Made by a program: the position numbers and the translations under genes. The notes beneath the pieces were generated by a model that saw nothing but the letters and a program-made list of their open reading frames with translations, did not search any database and had not been told where the DNA came from. A stretch of DNA of 39,063 nt from Pyrodictiaceae archaeon (lineage in GTDB: Archaea; Thermoproteota; Thermoprotei_A; Sulfolobales; WAQK01): assembly GCA_015520265.1 (NCBI GenBank), contig WAQK01000024.1, positions 1 through 39,063 of the forward strand, read 5' to 3'. Within the stretch, counting starts at the first letter, position 1. Each line of letters begins with the position of its first letter. Positions 24,292 through 31,641 of this stretch are shown here, one piece after another.

Positions 24292-24908
24292 TTATTTTTC
24301 GCCCGCCCTGGCTCCCGGACGAGGTTCTCTGCTCCGTTGAATCCGAGCCGCAGCGCTTGAATAGCCTGGCTACTCCTCCCGCCGAGCACTGCCCTTACAG
24401 CGTCCTCCAACAGCTCCAGGCTTAGCGGCAACAATTGTAGACTAGCCGAAGCACCCAGGAGGATCATGTTGGCCTGAATACCCGTGCCGAAACGTCTGCG
24501 CGACGCCTCGAAGGGCCTGATCAGTAGGACTTTGCCCGCCCTTCTCTGTAGTTCTCCGACGATCCATTCGAGGCTAGGATACTTCTCCAGGCCCACCTGG
24601 GTTGTCTGTGTATCGACGGGTTCGGCCGAGGTCAGCACGGTGGTTCTACGGTCTGCCAGGGCCGCAGCCCTCAGGGCCTCGAGAGGCTCAAGGCCCAGTA
24701 TCAGATCCGCTGGCTCCAGGGGGAGGGGCGAGTACACCGCGTCGCCGAACCTTACGTAGCTCTGCACGCTGCCGAACCTCTGGCTCATGCCGAGGGTTTC
24801 GCCCACAACTACCTTGTAGTCAGCCTCAGCAGCCGCTCTGGCAATAATGCGTGAGAGTGTGAGGCCGCCCTGACCCCCGACGGAAGACACTACTACCGTG
24901 AACCTCAA
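24285..24908 (-). CDS. iorB: Indolepyruvate ferredoxin oxidoreductase, beta subunit
   Basis: IorB is the smaller subunit of the enzyme that oxidatively decarboxylates aryl-pyruvates from aromatic amino acids to aryl-acetyl-CoA, passing electrons to ferredoxin. The 207 residues begin MRFTVVVSSVGGQGGLTLSR and contain VGETLGMSQRFGSVQSYVRFG, the hallmark of the gamma-type domain of 2-oxoacid oxidoreductases. The start is TTG at 24908, overlapping the iorA stop (TTGA). Such coupling favours equal synthesis of both subunits. Its stop lies within the TATA box of the next gene, tRNA-Asp. Confidence 0.93.
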   Translation of the reverse strand: MRFTVVVSSVGGQGGLTLSRIIARAAAEADYKVVVGETLGMSQRFGSVQSYVRFGDAVYSPLPLEPADLILGLEPLEALRAAALADRRTTVLTSAEPVDTQTTQVGLEKYPSLEWIVGELQRRAGKVLLIRPFEASRRRFGTGIQANMILLGASASLQLLPLSLELLEDAVRAVLGGRSSQAIQALRLGFNGAENLVREPGRAKNNL

Positions 24909-26758
24909 GCCCCATCACCGCCCACTATCGCGTTGTATGGGCACACATGCACGCAGAGGCCGCAACCTGTACACTGCTCGGGATCTATCCTGACCTTGCC
25001 GCCCCCGCTTATAAGGGCGAGACAGCCTAGGCTCCTTATACAGGCCATGCATCCCGTGCACTTCTCCTCAACCACGACGAGGGGCGCCCCCGCCAGCCCG
25101 ACCCTCCTGGCAACGATTGCGCACGGCGCTTTGAACACCACAATCCTCAGACCGCCTGCCCTAAGAGCCCTCCTTACAGCCTCGACCCCGCCCTCAACGT
25201 CGAAGGCGTCTACCACTTCAACTCTTCCGGGTGCAACTGCCTCCAGTATCCTCTCCAGCGATACAGGCCTCATCCTCCTCCCACTAGGCGACACTGCGTG
25301 AGCGGGTGTGGGCTGGTGCCCCGTCATGGCTACGACCTCGTTGTCAAGCACAGCCACCAGTATGTCGGCATCCTTGTTGTAGGCATCTATGAGTGCTGGC
25401 AGACCTGTGTGGAACATTGTTGAGTCGCCTATGACGGCCACCACCGGGCCCTCGTGGCCCGCCAGTTTGAGGCCCAGAGCCTGTGCTATGCTGGACCCCA
25501 TGGCGTGCTCCGTCCATATGGCCGATAGTGGCGGGTTGAGGGCCAGTGCGTAGCAGCCTATGTCTCCTATAACGGGGACCCTGCCCGGACTGAGCCCTTC
25601 GAGGCCTAGTGCCCGCCTAATTATGTGGAACGATGACCTATGCGGGCATCCGGGGCATAGCGGGGGCGGGCGCCTCGGCAGACCGCCCGGCGACAAGGGC
25701 TCCGCCAGACTAGGCGCATCCACGCCTAGTTTGGCCAGAGCCTTGGCTAGGTGGTGAGGCCAGATCTCGCCCACCAGTGGCAGCAGGTCCTTGCCGTGCA
25801 CCTCTACGCGTAGATCCTCTTTCCAGAGGGCCAGCTTAACCCTTTCCTCGATGTATGGGTCGCTCTCCTCCACCACAAGGATCTTGTCGACGCGGGAGGC
25901 GAAGTCCAGGATCTTTTCCTCCGGGAAGGGGTTCAGCATGTCTAGCCTCAAGACGCTTACCTTGAGGCCATGGGCCTCGGCCAGCTCCTTGACGTATAGA
26001 TAGGGCGCGCCCGAAACCACGACGCCGACGGCGCCGTCGCCCTCGCTGCCCACGAGGCGCTCCACGAACCTCGGCTTCAGCGCCTTTCCAAGGGCCTCCA
26101 GGAGCCACCTATGCCGGGCCCTGTTCCACTCCATGGAAGCCCTCACGAACCTCTCGGGCTCCCTCCTGAACTCGCCCCTCTTCTCGACGGTTCTTAGAGG
26201 TCCCAGTTCCACCATGCCCAGGCTGTGGTTTATCCTTGTGGTGGTCCTGTATATCACCGGCAGACCTGTCTCCTCGCTGAGCTCGTAGAGCAGGGGCACG
26301 TGGTCCTTAGCGTCTTGCAAAGTGGATGCGGTGGCTACTGGCAGGTGGGATAGCTGTGCAAGCCACCTGCTATCCTGCTCAGTCTGAGTCGTATGGGGCC
26401 CAGGATCGTCGGCCACCAGCACAACCATGCCAGCATTAACCCCGCTATAGGCGGCCGACACCAGAGGGTCGGAAGCTACCAGGATGCCGGGTGCCTTCAT
26501 GGTTGCAAGGCTCCTTAAGCCTCCCCACGCTGCGCCTAGAGCAGTTTCGAGCGCCACCTTCTCGTTCACGCTCCACTCAGCGTAGATGCCTGTGTGCCCC
26601 GACGCCTCTATGAGGGCCTCAAGAACCTCGCTGGAGGGGGTCCCAGGGTATCCTGTCGCGACCCCTACACCGGCTTCCAGTGCGCCCCGAGCTATGGCCT
26701 CATTACCCATCATGACAAGCCTCTCGCCCTGCCTACCGAGAACATTGTAGCGTGGCAT
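24905..26758 (-). CDS. iorA: Indolepyruvate ferredoxin oxidoreductase, alpha subunit
   Basis: This is the catalytic subunit, about 617 residues. The N-terminal pyrimidine-binding part has GNEAIARGALEAGVGVATGYPGTPSSEV. The thiamine-diphosphate domain has CPGCPHRSSF, then VIGDSTMFHTGLPALIDA and MTGHQPTP, which are specific to IorA. The end carries two [4Fe-4S] binding sets, CTGCMACIRSLGC and CTGCGLCVHVCPYNAIVG. The first lacks the proline that often follows its last Cys. I use ATG 26758; a reading from TTG 26806 adds 16 residues not needed by the family. It is divergent from the aIF5A gene. The operon supports amino-acid fermentation or respiration on peptides. Confidence 0.94.
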   Translation of the reverse strand: MPRYNVLGRQGERLVMMGNEAIARGALEAGVGVATGYPGTPSSEVLEALIEASGHTGIYAEWSVNEKVALETALGAAWGGLRSLATMKAPGILVASDPLVSAAYSGVNAGMVVLVADDPGPHTTQTEQDSRWLAQLSHLPVATASTLQDAKDHVPLLYELSEETGLPVIYRTTTRINHSLGMVELGPLRTVEKRGEFRREPERFVRASMEWNRARHRWLLEALGKALKPRFVERLVGSEGDGAVGVVVSGAPYLYVKELAEAHGLKVSVLRLDMLNPFPEEKILDFASRVDKILVVEESDPYIEERVKLALWKEDLRVEVHGKDLLPLVGEIWPHHLAKALAKLGVDAPSLAEPLSPGGLPRRPPPLCPGCPHRSSFHIIRRALGLEGLSPGRVPVIGDIGCYALALNPPLSAIWTEHAMGSSIAQALGLKLAGHEGPVVAVIGDSTMFHTGLPALIDAYNKDADILVAVLDNEVVAMTGHQPTPAHAVSPSGRRMRPVSLERILEAVAPGRVEVVDAFDVEGGVEAVRRALRAGGLRIVVFKAPCAIVARRVGLAGAPLVVVEEKCTGCMACIRSLGCLALISGGGKVRIDPEQCTGCGLCVHVCPYNAIVGGDGA

Positions 26759-26862
26759 GGTGTCTCGTCCAGCATTTCTTGGCCCGGCGTAATTAACGTG
26801 ATGCAACGTGTGAGGGAATCTATTAAAGGGCTCTCCAGTGTATATGCTCCTGGCTGATTACC

Positions 26863-27258
26863 ATGAGCAAGACGTTTGGAACGCTGGGCGACCTGAAGAA
26901 GGGCAACTATGTGATCATAGGTGGCGAGCCCTGCAGGGTCGTGGAGATCACCAAGGCCAAAACAGGCAAGCACGGCAGCGCCAAGGCCCACGTGGTGGCC
27001 ATAGGGTTGTTCACTGGCAACAAGAGGACCCTGGTGGGGCCGGTCAGCCAGAAGGTGGAGATCCCAATAATAGACAAGCGGGTCGGCCAGGTAATAGCGG
27101 ATATGGGCTCCTCCCTGCAGATAATGGACATGGAGACCTTCGAGACCTTCGAGATAGAGAAGCCCGAAGACCAGGATCTGGCCGCCAAGCTGAAGCCCGG
27201 CGTCGAGGTCGAGTACTGGGAGGTCATGGGCAAGCGCATGATAATGAGGATAAGGTAA
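26863..27258 (+). CDS. eif5a: Translation initiation factor 5A (hypusine protein)
   Basis: aIF5A helps the ribosome pass difficult peptide bonds. The 131 residues show the loop KTGKHGSAK, whose Lys36 is the site of deoxyhypusine or hypusine, then the SH3-like and OB-fold parts. The start is ATG 26863, and a TATA-like TATTAAAG lies about 40 bases upstream (near 26821-26828). SRP54 starts seven bases after its stop, so they form an operon. The modifying enzyme is not in this window. Confidence 0.96.
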   Translation: MSKTFGTLGDLKKGNYVIIGGEPCRVVEITKAKTGKHGSAKAHVVAIGLFTGNKRTLVGPVSQKVEIPIIDKRVGQVIADMGSSLQIMDMETFETFEIEKPEDQDLAAKLKPGVEVEYWEVMGKRMIMRIR

Positions 27259-27265
27259 ACCAGGG

Positions 27266-28612
27266 ATGCCAGGTCTGGACAGTATAAAGGAAGCTGTACG
27301 CAAGTTCCTGCGCTCCACGTCGACCTATGAGAAGGCGGTAAACGAGTTCATAAGGGACCTTCAGAGGGCCCTGCTCTCCGCCGACGTAAACGTGAGGCTA
27401 GTGTTCCAGCTAACTAAGAGTATCAGGGAGAGGGCCCTCAAGGAGAAACCCCCGCCAGGGGCCTCCCGGAGGGAGTGGTTCATAAAGATAGTTTACGAGG
27501 AGCTGGCCAAGATCTTCGGCGGCGACAGGGTCCCCGAAACCGAGCCCCCCTACAAGCCCTACATAGTGATGCTCGTGGGCGTCCAGGGGAGCGGCAAGAC
27601 AACTACAGCGGCCAAGCTGGCCTACTATTATAAGAAGAAGGGGTACCGTGTGGGCCTGGTTGCTGCTGACACCTATAGGCCTGGAGCCTACGACCAGCTC
27701 CGCCAGCTGGCCGAGAAGGTGGGCGCATCGTTCTACGGGGAGCCGGGGAGCAAGGATCCAGTAGCCATAGCTCGGCGCGGCGTCGAGGAGCTGAAGGGTA
27801 GGAGCGACATAATAATCATCGACACGGCTGGCCGTCACGGCTACGGCAGCGAGGCAGCACTACTAGAGGAGATGAAGCAGATATCAGACGCGGTGAAGCC
27901 CGACGAGGTGGTACTGGTCATGGACGCTGCCATGGGCCAGAAGGCCTACGATCTGGCGAAAAGGTTCCACGAGGCCACGCCAATAGGCTCCATAATTGTT
28001 ACAAAGCTGGACGGCACTGCCAAGGGTGGAGGCGCTCTCAGCGCCGTCGCAGCCACCGGGGCTACCCTCAAGTTCGTCGGAACCGGCGAGAAGATCGAGG
28101 AGATCGAGCCCTTCAGGCCCAGGAGCTTCGTGGGCCGCCTCCTAGGAATGGGTGACATAGAGGCGCTGCTTGAGAGAATGAAGAGCCTGGAGGAGACGGC
28201 TGAGCTCCAGAAAACAGTGGAGGATATGCTCAGCGGGCGGATGAACATGAGGACCATATACCATCAGATAAAGCAGATCCGGCGCCTCGGGCCCCTCAGA
28301 AAAGTCCTCCAAATGATACCGGGCTTTAGCCTGGCCCTGCCCGACGAGGACAGGCTGGGGATGACCGAGAAGAAGATGGAGCGCTGGCTAGCCATAATCA
28401 ACTCCATGACCTACGAGGAGCTCGACAAGCCGGAGATCATCGATAAGAGGAGGATAAGGAGGATAGCCATAGGCTCCGGCACGACGCCCGAGGAGGTCAA
28501 GGAACTCCTAGACTACTATAAGCAGATAAAACGTGCTATGAAGCAGCTCAAACGCAAGAAGGGCCTCCTGGCCAAGCTCCAGAGACAGCTGGAAGCTGGC
28601 GGCCTCGGCTAG
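27266..28612 (+). CDS. srp54: Signal recognition particle protein SRP54
   Basis: This is the GTPase that binds signal peptides on the ribosome and delivers them to the membrane. The 448 residues have an N domain, then the GTPase with GVQGSGKTTTAAKL (about 105-118), DTAGRHG and TKLDGTAKGGG. The methionine-rich M domain (MLSGRMNMRTIYHQI, QMIPGFSLALP) binds 7S RNA and signal peptides. The start is ATG 27266, and the ribosome site overlaps the end of aIF5A. The 180 bases after it hold hairpins and no gene until tRNA-Val. Confidence 0.96.
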   Translation: MPGLDSIKEAVRKFLRSTSTYEKAVNEFIRDLQRALLSADVNVRLVFQLTKSIRERALKEKPPPGASRREWFIKIVYEELAKIFGGDRVPETEPPYKPYIVMLVGVQGSGKTTTAAKLAYYYKKKGYRVGLVAADTYRPGAYDQLRQLAEKVGASFYGEPGSKDPVAIARRGVEELKGRSDIIIIDTAGRHGYGSEAALLEEMKQISDAVKPDEVVLVMDAAMGQKAYDLAKRFHEATPIGSIIVTKLDGTAKGGGALSAVAATGATLKFVGTGEKIEEIEPFRPRSFVGRLLGMGDIEALLERMKSLEETAELQKTVEDMLSGRMNMRTIYHQIKQIRRLGPLRKVLQMIPGFSLALPDEDRLGMTEKKMERWLAIINSMTYEELDKPEIIDKRRIRRIAIGSGTTPEEVKELLDYYKQIKRAMKQLKRKKGLLAKLQRQLEAGGLG

Positions 28613-28645
28613 GCCTGAGGGTCGGATAGGAGAATGCTCTTCAAC

Positions 28646-28693
28646 CCGCCGCTCGGCGGTCCGGAGACCGTCGTGTCCTCATCCCTCGGACAC
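28646..28693. ncRNA. Run of three hairpins in the gap after SRP54, possible structured RNA
   Basis: CCGCCG/CGGCGG (28646-28659), CGGCGGTC-CGGA-GACCGTCG (28654-28673, one G-U pair) and GTGTCC/GGACAC (28673-28693, 9-base loop) lie side by side. The first two share bases and cannot form together. There is no T-run, no clear C/D box and no reading frame. It could be a small RNA of unknown type, an end-of-message structure for SRP54, or a regulatory element. The strand is not decided. Confidence 0.35.
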
Positions 28694-28740
28694 CTATTGG
28701 TTACCGCATGGTTTAACGCTATCGCCCGGCACACCACTAA

Positions 28741-28750
28741 TTTTTATAAT
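28741..28750 (+). promoter_or_regulatory. TATA box of tRNA-Val
   Basis: TTTTTATAAT lies 44-53 bases before the mature 5' end, implying a 5' leader of some 20 nt. The tRNA-His promoter has the same spacing. Confidence 0.6.
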
Positions 28751-28793
28751 CCTCATGGCCCAAACCCTAAAACCGGAGAGCCAGGCTGTTGAA

Positions 28794-28892
28794 GGGCCCG
28801 TCGTCTAGCCTGGTTAGGACGCCGCCCTGACACCGCGTGTGGGCGGCAGGTGACGGCGGAGGTCCGGGGTTCAAATCCCCGCGGGCCCACCA
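28794..28892 (+). tRNA. tRNA-Val (anticodon GAC) with one intron
   Basis: The acceptor stem is GGGCCCG/CGGGCCC, the D arm GTCTAGCCTGGTTAGGAC, the anticodon stem CCGCC/GGCGG with loop CTGACAC, and the T arm CGGGG-TTCAAAT-CCCCG. The discriminator is A and CCA is encoded. An intron of about 21 nt (28833-28853) follows base 37; its ends are ambiguous by one base. The mature tRNA is 78 nt with CCA. Confidence 0.95.
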
Positions 28893-28948
28893 CACCCTTC
28901 TCGGTTTCCTTAAAAACCACGGTTCCTACTGCTCGGAACGGTGCTATC

Positions 28949-30082
28949 ATGGCTGGGATCCCTAGGAGGGGCGAGGACTGGCTCAGTATACTCAGGAGGC
29001 TCCACGGCGTCCTAAAGAGGGTGCCAGACCACTATACAGGAGGTATCCTTGGCTCCATGACGACGCCCCCCCACCCGCTGGGCTCGCTTGTCTTCCAGCT
29101 CTTTCATCTATACAACATCAATGACCTGGAGCTCTTCGCGGAGCTCCGAGGACTCGAGGAGGAGGCGGTGTCCATGATGGGGGAGATCATGGGGTGTGAG
29201 GGCTGTACGGGCATGGTGACCAGTGGGGGTAGCGAGGCAAACCTGGCAGCCCTCTACTTGGCAAGGGAGCACGGATATGACACCGTTTACGTTGCGCCCA
29301 CGGCTCACGACTCGGTGTTTAAGGCTGCTAGGCTCCTAAGGATGAAGCTGGTGGAGGTGGGGCTCGACGGCGAGTACAGGATGTCGGCCAGGATCCTCGA
29401 GGAGAAGATGGAGGCTAACGGGCCCGGCATAGTCGTGGTCACCCTAGGAACCACGGGCCTCGGGCTCCTAGATCCCGTGGAGAAAATAGCTTCCATAGCC
29501 TCCAGTCAAGGCGGAGTAGTCCATGTCGACGCAGCTCTAGGGGGGTTTGTTGCGCCCTTCCTATACCCCGAGAGGAGGCTAGGCTTCCAAAACCCTGCCG
29601 TCGTGAGCGTAACAATGGATCCCCACAAGCTGGGCCTGGCACCCATACCTGCTGGGGGACTCGTAGTTAGAAGCGAGGAGTGGTTCTCGCCGCTGGTTTT
29701 TAAGTCCAGCTACATGCCAGCTGGCATACAGATAGGGCTCCTTGGCACAAGGACTGCGGCATCGGCGGTAGCGACGTGGGCCGTTATGAGGCACGTGGGT
29801 ATGGAAGGGTACCGGCGACAGGCCCGCCGCCTCATGGGTCTAGCGAGGCGGTTCATAAGGCTCGCCGAGTCCAGGGGGCTGAAAGTGGCGGCAGAGCCGG
29901 AGGTGCCTGTTGTATGCCTGGAAACAGGGGATGCCGATGAGGTGTTGAAGAGGCTCGCCTCTAGGGGGCTTCTACTGTACAGGTGTGGCGTGGTTGAGGG
30001 GGTCAGAGTGGTCGTGATGCCGCACGTCACGTATGGGCACTTAAAGAGGGTAGTTGAGGTGCTTACACGGCTTCAAGGCTAG
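28949..30082 (+). CDS. mfnA: PLP-dependent decarboxylase, MfnA-like (L-aspartate/L-tyrosine)
   Basis: This fold-type I PLP enzyme of the glutamate decarboxylase group has 377 residues. TSGGSEANLAALYLA (91-105), the PLP ring contact HVDAALGG (192-199, Asp194) and MDPHKLGLAPIPAGG with Lys227 for the Schiff base are all present. Archaeal relatives decarboxylate tyrosine in methanogens, or aspartate to beta-alanine for coenzyme A; the latter is more likely in an organism without methanofuran. The start is ATG 28949. A TATA-like CTTAAAAAC lies near 28909-28917, just past the tRNA-Val gene. Its stop overlaps that of the hemerythrin-like gene (four bases). Confidence 0.86.
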   Translation: MAGIPRRGEDWLSILRRLHGVLKRVPDHYTGGILGSMTTPPHPLGSLVFQLFHLYNINDLELFAELRGLEEEAVSMMGEIMGCEGCTGMVTSGGSEANLAALYLAREHGYDTVYVAPTAHDSVFKAARLLRMKLVEVGLDGEYRMSARILEEKMEANGPGIVVVTLGTTGLGLLDPVEKIASIASSQGGVVHVDAALGGFVAPFLYPERRLGFQNPAVVSVTMDPHKLGLAPIPAGGLVVRSEEWFSPLVFKSSYMPAGIQIGLLGTRTAASAVATWAVMRHVGMEGYRRQARRLMGLARRFIRLAESRGLKVAAEPEVPVVCLETGDADEVLKRLASRGLLLYRCGVVEGVRVVVMPHVTYGHLKRVVEVLTRLQG

Positions 30083-30483
30083 GCAAGGCTGGCAGCCATT
30101 TCTTCTAGGAGGGGTATTAGGCGGCGATTCTCCTTGGCTAGGTGCTTCTGTTTTAGGAGCAGCAGCTCCTCCAACAGATGCCCTCTACGCTTCGGGTCTT
30201 TCTCTCCCTTCAGGAGGCTCAGCAATTCATTCGTCCTCCTATGCTCCATCCTCAGCTCCTCTACAAGGTCGTGCCCTTCTAGCAGTGGGAACACTTCTTC
30301 CTCTTCAAACTGTACATGCCTCTCCCAGTAGTCTTGCAGGTTCTCCAGCGCTACGGCTATGCTTCCGCCTAGGCTTGCAGCACGCTTCTCGTGCAACAAT
30401 TTCAGGTACCTAACTATAGCTGCCTCTATGAACCGATGCTCGTCGCGCAACCTCTCCACAAGGCTAAATATGTTGGCCTCCAT
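30079..30483 (-). CDS. Hemerythrin-like HHE-domain protein
   Basis: The 134-residue all-helical protein has the diiron ligands of the HHE family in order: His16 (DEHRFIE), His56 and Glu60 (RHVQFEEEEVFP), His81 (MEHRRTNELL) and His114 with Glu118 (KHLAKENRRLIP). Such proteins bind oxygen or NO, or sense redox state or iron; which applies is unknown. The start is ATG 30483. The TATA TTTTATAT (minus strand, about 30517-30524) gives it its own promoter, downstream of the TatA-like gene on the same strand. Confidence 0.86.
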   Translation of the reverse strand: MEANIFSLVERLRDEHRFIEAAIVRYLKLLHEKRAASLGGSIAVALENLQDYWERHVQFEEEEVFPLLEGHDLVEELRMEHRRTNELLSLLKGEKDPKRRGHLLEELLLLKQKHLAKENRRLIPLLEEMAASLA

Positions 30484-30558
30484 CGGAGGTTCCTTATAGT
30501 TGGTTCACGCGGTTCAGATATAAAACCTAAGGTTCGGGATATGTACCATAATGTATAT

Positions 30559-30777
30559 CTAGGCCCGTTTTTCGGCCTCCTCATCCTCTGACAGTTTCTC
30601 CAGCAAGGTTTGGAGGGGGTCATCCGCCCTTCTAGGCGGGGTCAGCGGGGCTTCCATGGCTCTTCTGAACTCCCGGTAGGCGGCGCCGAGGGTCCGGGCC
30701 AGCTTCACGAGATCCTTGGGTCTCACGAATAGTATGAGGAACGTGAATATGATCAGCAGCTCGCCAGCCTCAAGCAT
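30559..30777 (-). CDS. tatA: TatA-like protein, twin-arginine translocation
   Basis: The 72-residue protein has one N-terminal transmembrane helix (LLIIFTFLILFV), a hinge with Arg-Pro, then the amphipathic helix PKDLVKLARTLGAAYREFRRAME. A charged tail follows. This is the build of TatA/TatB pore proteins that move folded, often cofactor-bearing proteins across the membrane. TatC is not in the window. ATG 30777 is preferred: GGGTGGCGG precedes it and CCTTAAGG about 30 bases upstream may be the TATA box. GTG 30786 would add three residues. Confidence 0.75.
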   Translation of the reverse strand: MLEAGELLIIFTFLILFVRPKDLVKLARTLGAAYREFRRAMEAPLTPPRRADDPLQTLLEKLSEDEEAEKRA

Positions 30778-30840
30778 CTCCGCCACCCCCCGGCACAGCG
30801 GGCCTTAAGGTGCGGGCCTTTTCGCCATCCACCCGGAGGC

Positions 30841-30865
30841 CCCGGGCGTCCGTATTCGCCCCGGG
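30841..30865. repeat. GC-rich hairpin in the gap between tatA and tRNA-His
   Basis: CCCGGGCG pairs with CGCCCCGGG (one bulged C) around an 8-base loop. It lies in the 220-base gap that otherwise holds only the tatA promoter and the tRNA-His promoter (AAAATATAAAT at 30943-30953). I see no gene here. Confidence 0.35.
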
Positions 30866-30942
30866 TTCTCTCCCCATCAGCCCTGGTGTAGAGTAGTCCT
30901 GGAGCCCTAATAACGCTTTAACAAAGGCTTGCTGAATGGTAG

Positions 30943-30953
30943 AAAATATAAAT
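30943..30953 (+). promoter_or_regulatory. TATA box of tRNA-His
   Basis: AAAATATAAAT lies about 50 bases before the tRNA-His 5' end, the same spacing as the tRNA-Val promoter. Confidence 0.6.
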
Positions 30954-31001
30954 GCACCCCTATAACCCTAGAGCCTGGGGCCCGGCCGTAGAGGCGTGGG
31001 T

Positions 31002-31101
31002 GCCGCGGTAGCTCAGCCTGGCAGAGCGCGGGGCTGTGGAGCCCCGCAGGGACTGCGCAGACACCCCGAGGCCCCGGGTTCAAATCCCGGCCGCGGCCCC
31101 A
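31002..31101 (+). tRNA. tRNA-His (anticodon GTG) with one intron, G-1 not encoded
   Basis: The acceptor stem is GCCGCGG/CCGCGGC, the D arm GCTCAGCCTGGCAGAGC, the anticodon stem CGGGG/CCCCG with loop CTGTGGA, and the T arm CCGGG-TTCAAAT-CCCGG. The discriminator is C73, diagnostic for histidine, followed by an encoded CCA. An intron of about 23 nt (31040-31062) sits after base 37. The base before position 1 (31001) is T, so the extra G-1 of tRNA-His is not supplied by the gene. Confidence 0.95.
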
Positions 31102-31122
31102 CCACCCAGCGTGGGACCTGCG

Positions 31123-31641
31123 TTGAGGGTTCTTATAGTATTCATGGATGCGGATTCATGGGCCTCTATCCTGGACGATGCCGCCTATATTCTAGCGTCT
31201 GGCCTTTTACTGAGCAATAGTATAAGGCGGGACTCCAGGGTTTGCCTGGTGAGACGGTGGGATAAATATGAATGGCTATGCGTCGAAGGTTCCAGGGTGA
31301 GGAACCTGCGCCCGGATCTCGAGAGCGCGAGAGGCCTTGTACGCGCCTTCCTCAGGGGGCGGGGGAGAGACGCTGCTAGGCTAGGTAGGGGTCTTCCGCC
31401 GCTGCAGGGTAGGGCTTTTGAGGTCAAAGTTGGTCCAAGCGGCCCATCTCCTATCTGTAGTGACCCGTTGTCCGTAGTGTTCAACCATAAGGGCGAGTAT
31501 GGGTCACTTGAGCCCCTATATGTGGCACCACCCCCTAGACTGGCAGCCAGCCTGGTCGCAGCTGTGAACATCTTATTAGACCGGGCTTGTCATGATAGGC
31601 CGGGATGCGCCGGTGGAGGGCCTGCTAGGCAAGGCGGCTGA
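31123..31641 (+). CDS. TrmY-like SPOUT methyltransferase (tRNA pseudouridine-54 N1)
   Basis: The 172-residue protein resembles archaeal TrmY, which methylates pseudouridine 54 to m1-psi. It starts LRVLIVFMDADSW, has AAYILASGLLLSNSIRRDSRVCLV (compare the family's alpha-helix ending in SHGIRRD), LRPDLESARGLVRAFL, and ends with VAAVNILLDRA. The usual VLGDHxGF stretch of the knot is not clear; the place reads VVFNHKGEYGS. It therefore may be a diverged member. The next gene, pus10, makes psi54 and overlaps it by up to 50 bases, which strongly supports the call. The start is taken as TTG 31123, 21 bases after tRNA-His. Confidence 0.6.
   Translation: MRVLIVFMDADSWASILDDAAYILASGLLLSNSIRRDSRVCLVRRWDKYEWLCVEGSRVRNLRPDLESARGLVRAFLRGRGRDAARLGRGLPPLQGRAFEVKVGPSGPSPICSDPLSVVFNHKGEYGSLEPLYVAPPPRLAASLVAAVNILLDRACHDRPGCAGGGPARQGG

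Noticed and set aside
26710-27318. Minus-strand frame of 202 codons opposite aIF5A
   Set aside because: It is a mirror of the conserved aIF5A coding sequence, spans its promoter, and resembles no family.
28646-28693. CRISPR repeat or box C/D guide RNA after SRP54
   Set aside because: There is no repeated unit with spacers and no RUGAUGA/CUGA boxes; only hairpins are seen.
28850-28948. Upstream extension of the MfnA-like gene
   Set aside because: It would start inside tRNA-Val and cross its 3' end; ATG 28949 has a TATA element and a GGTG site before it.
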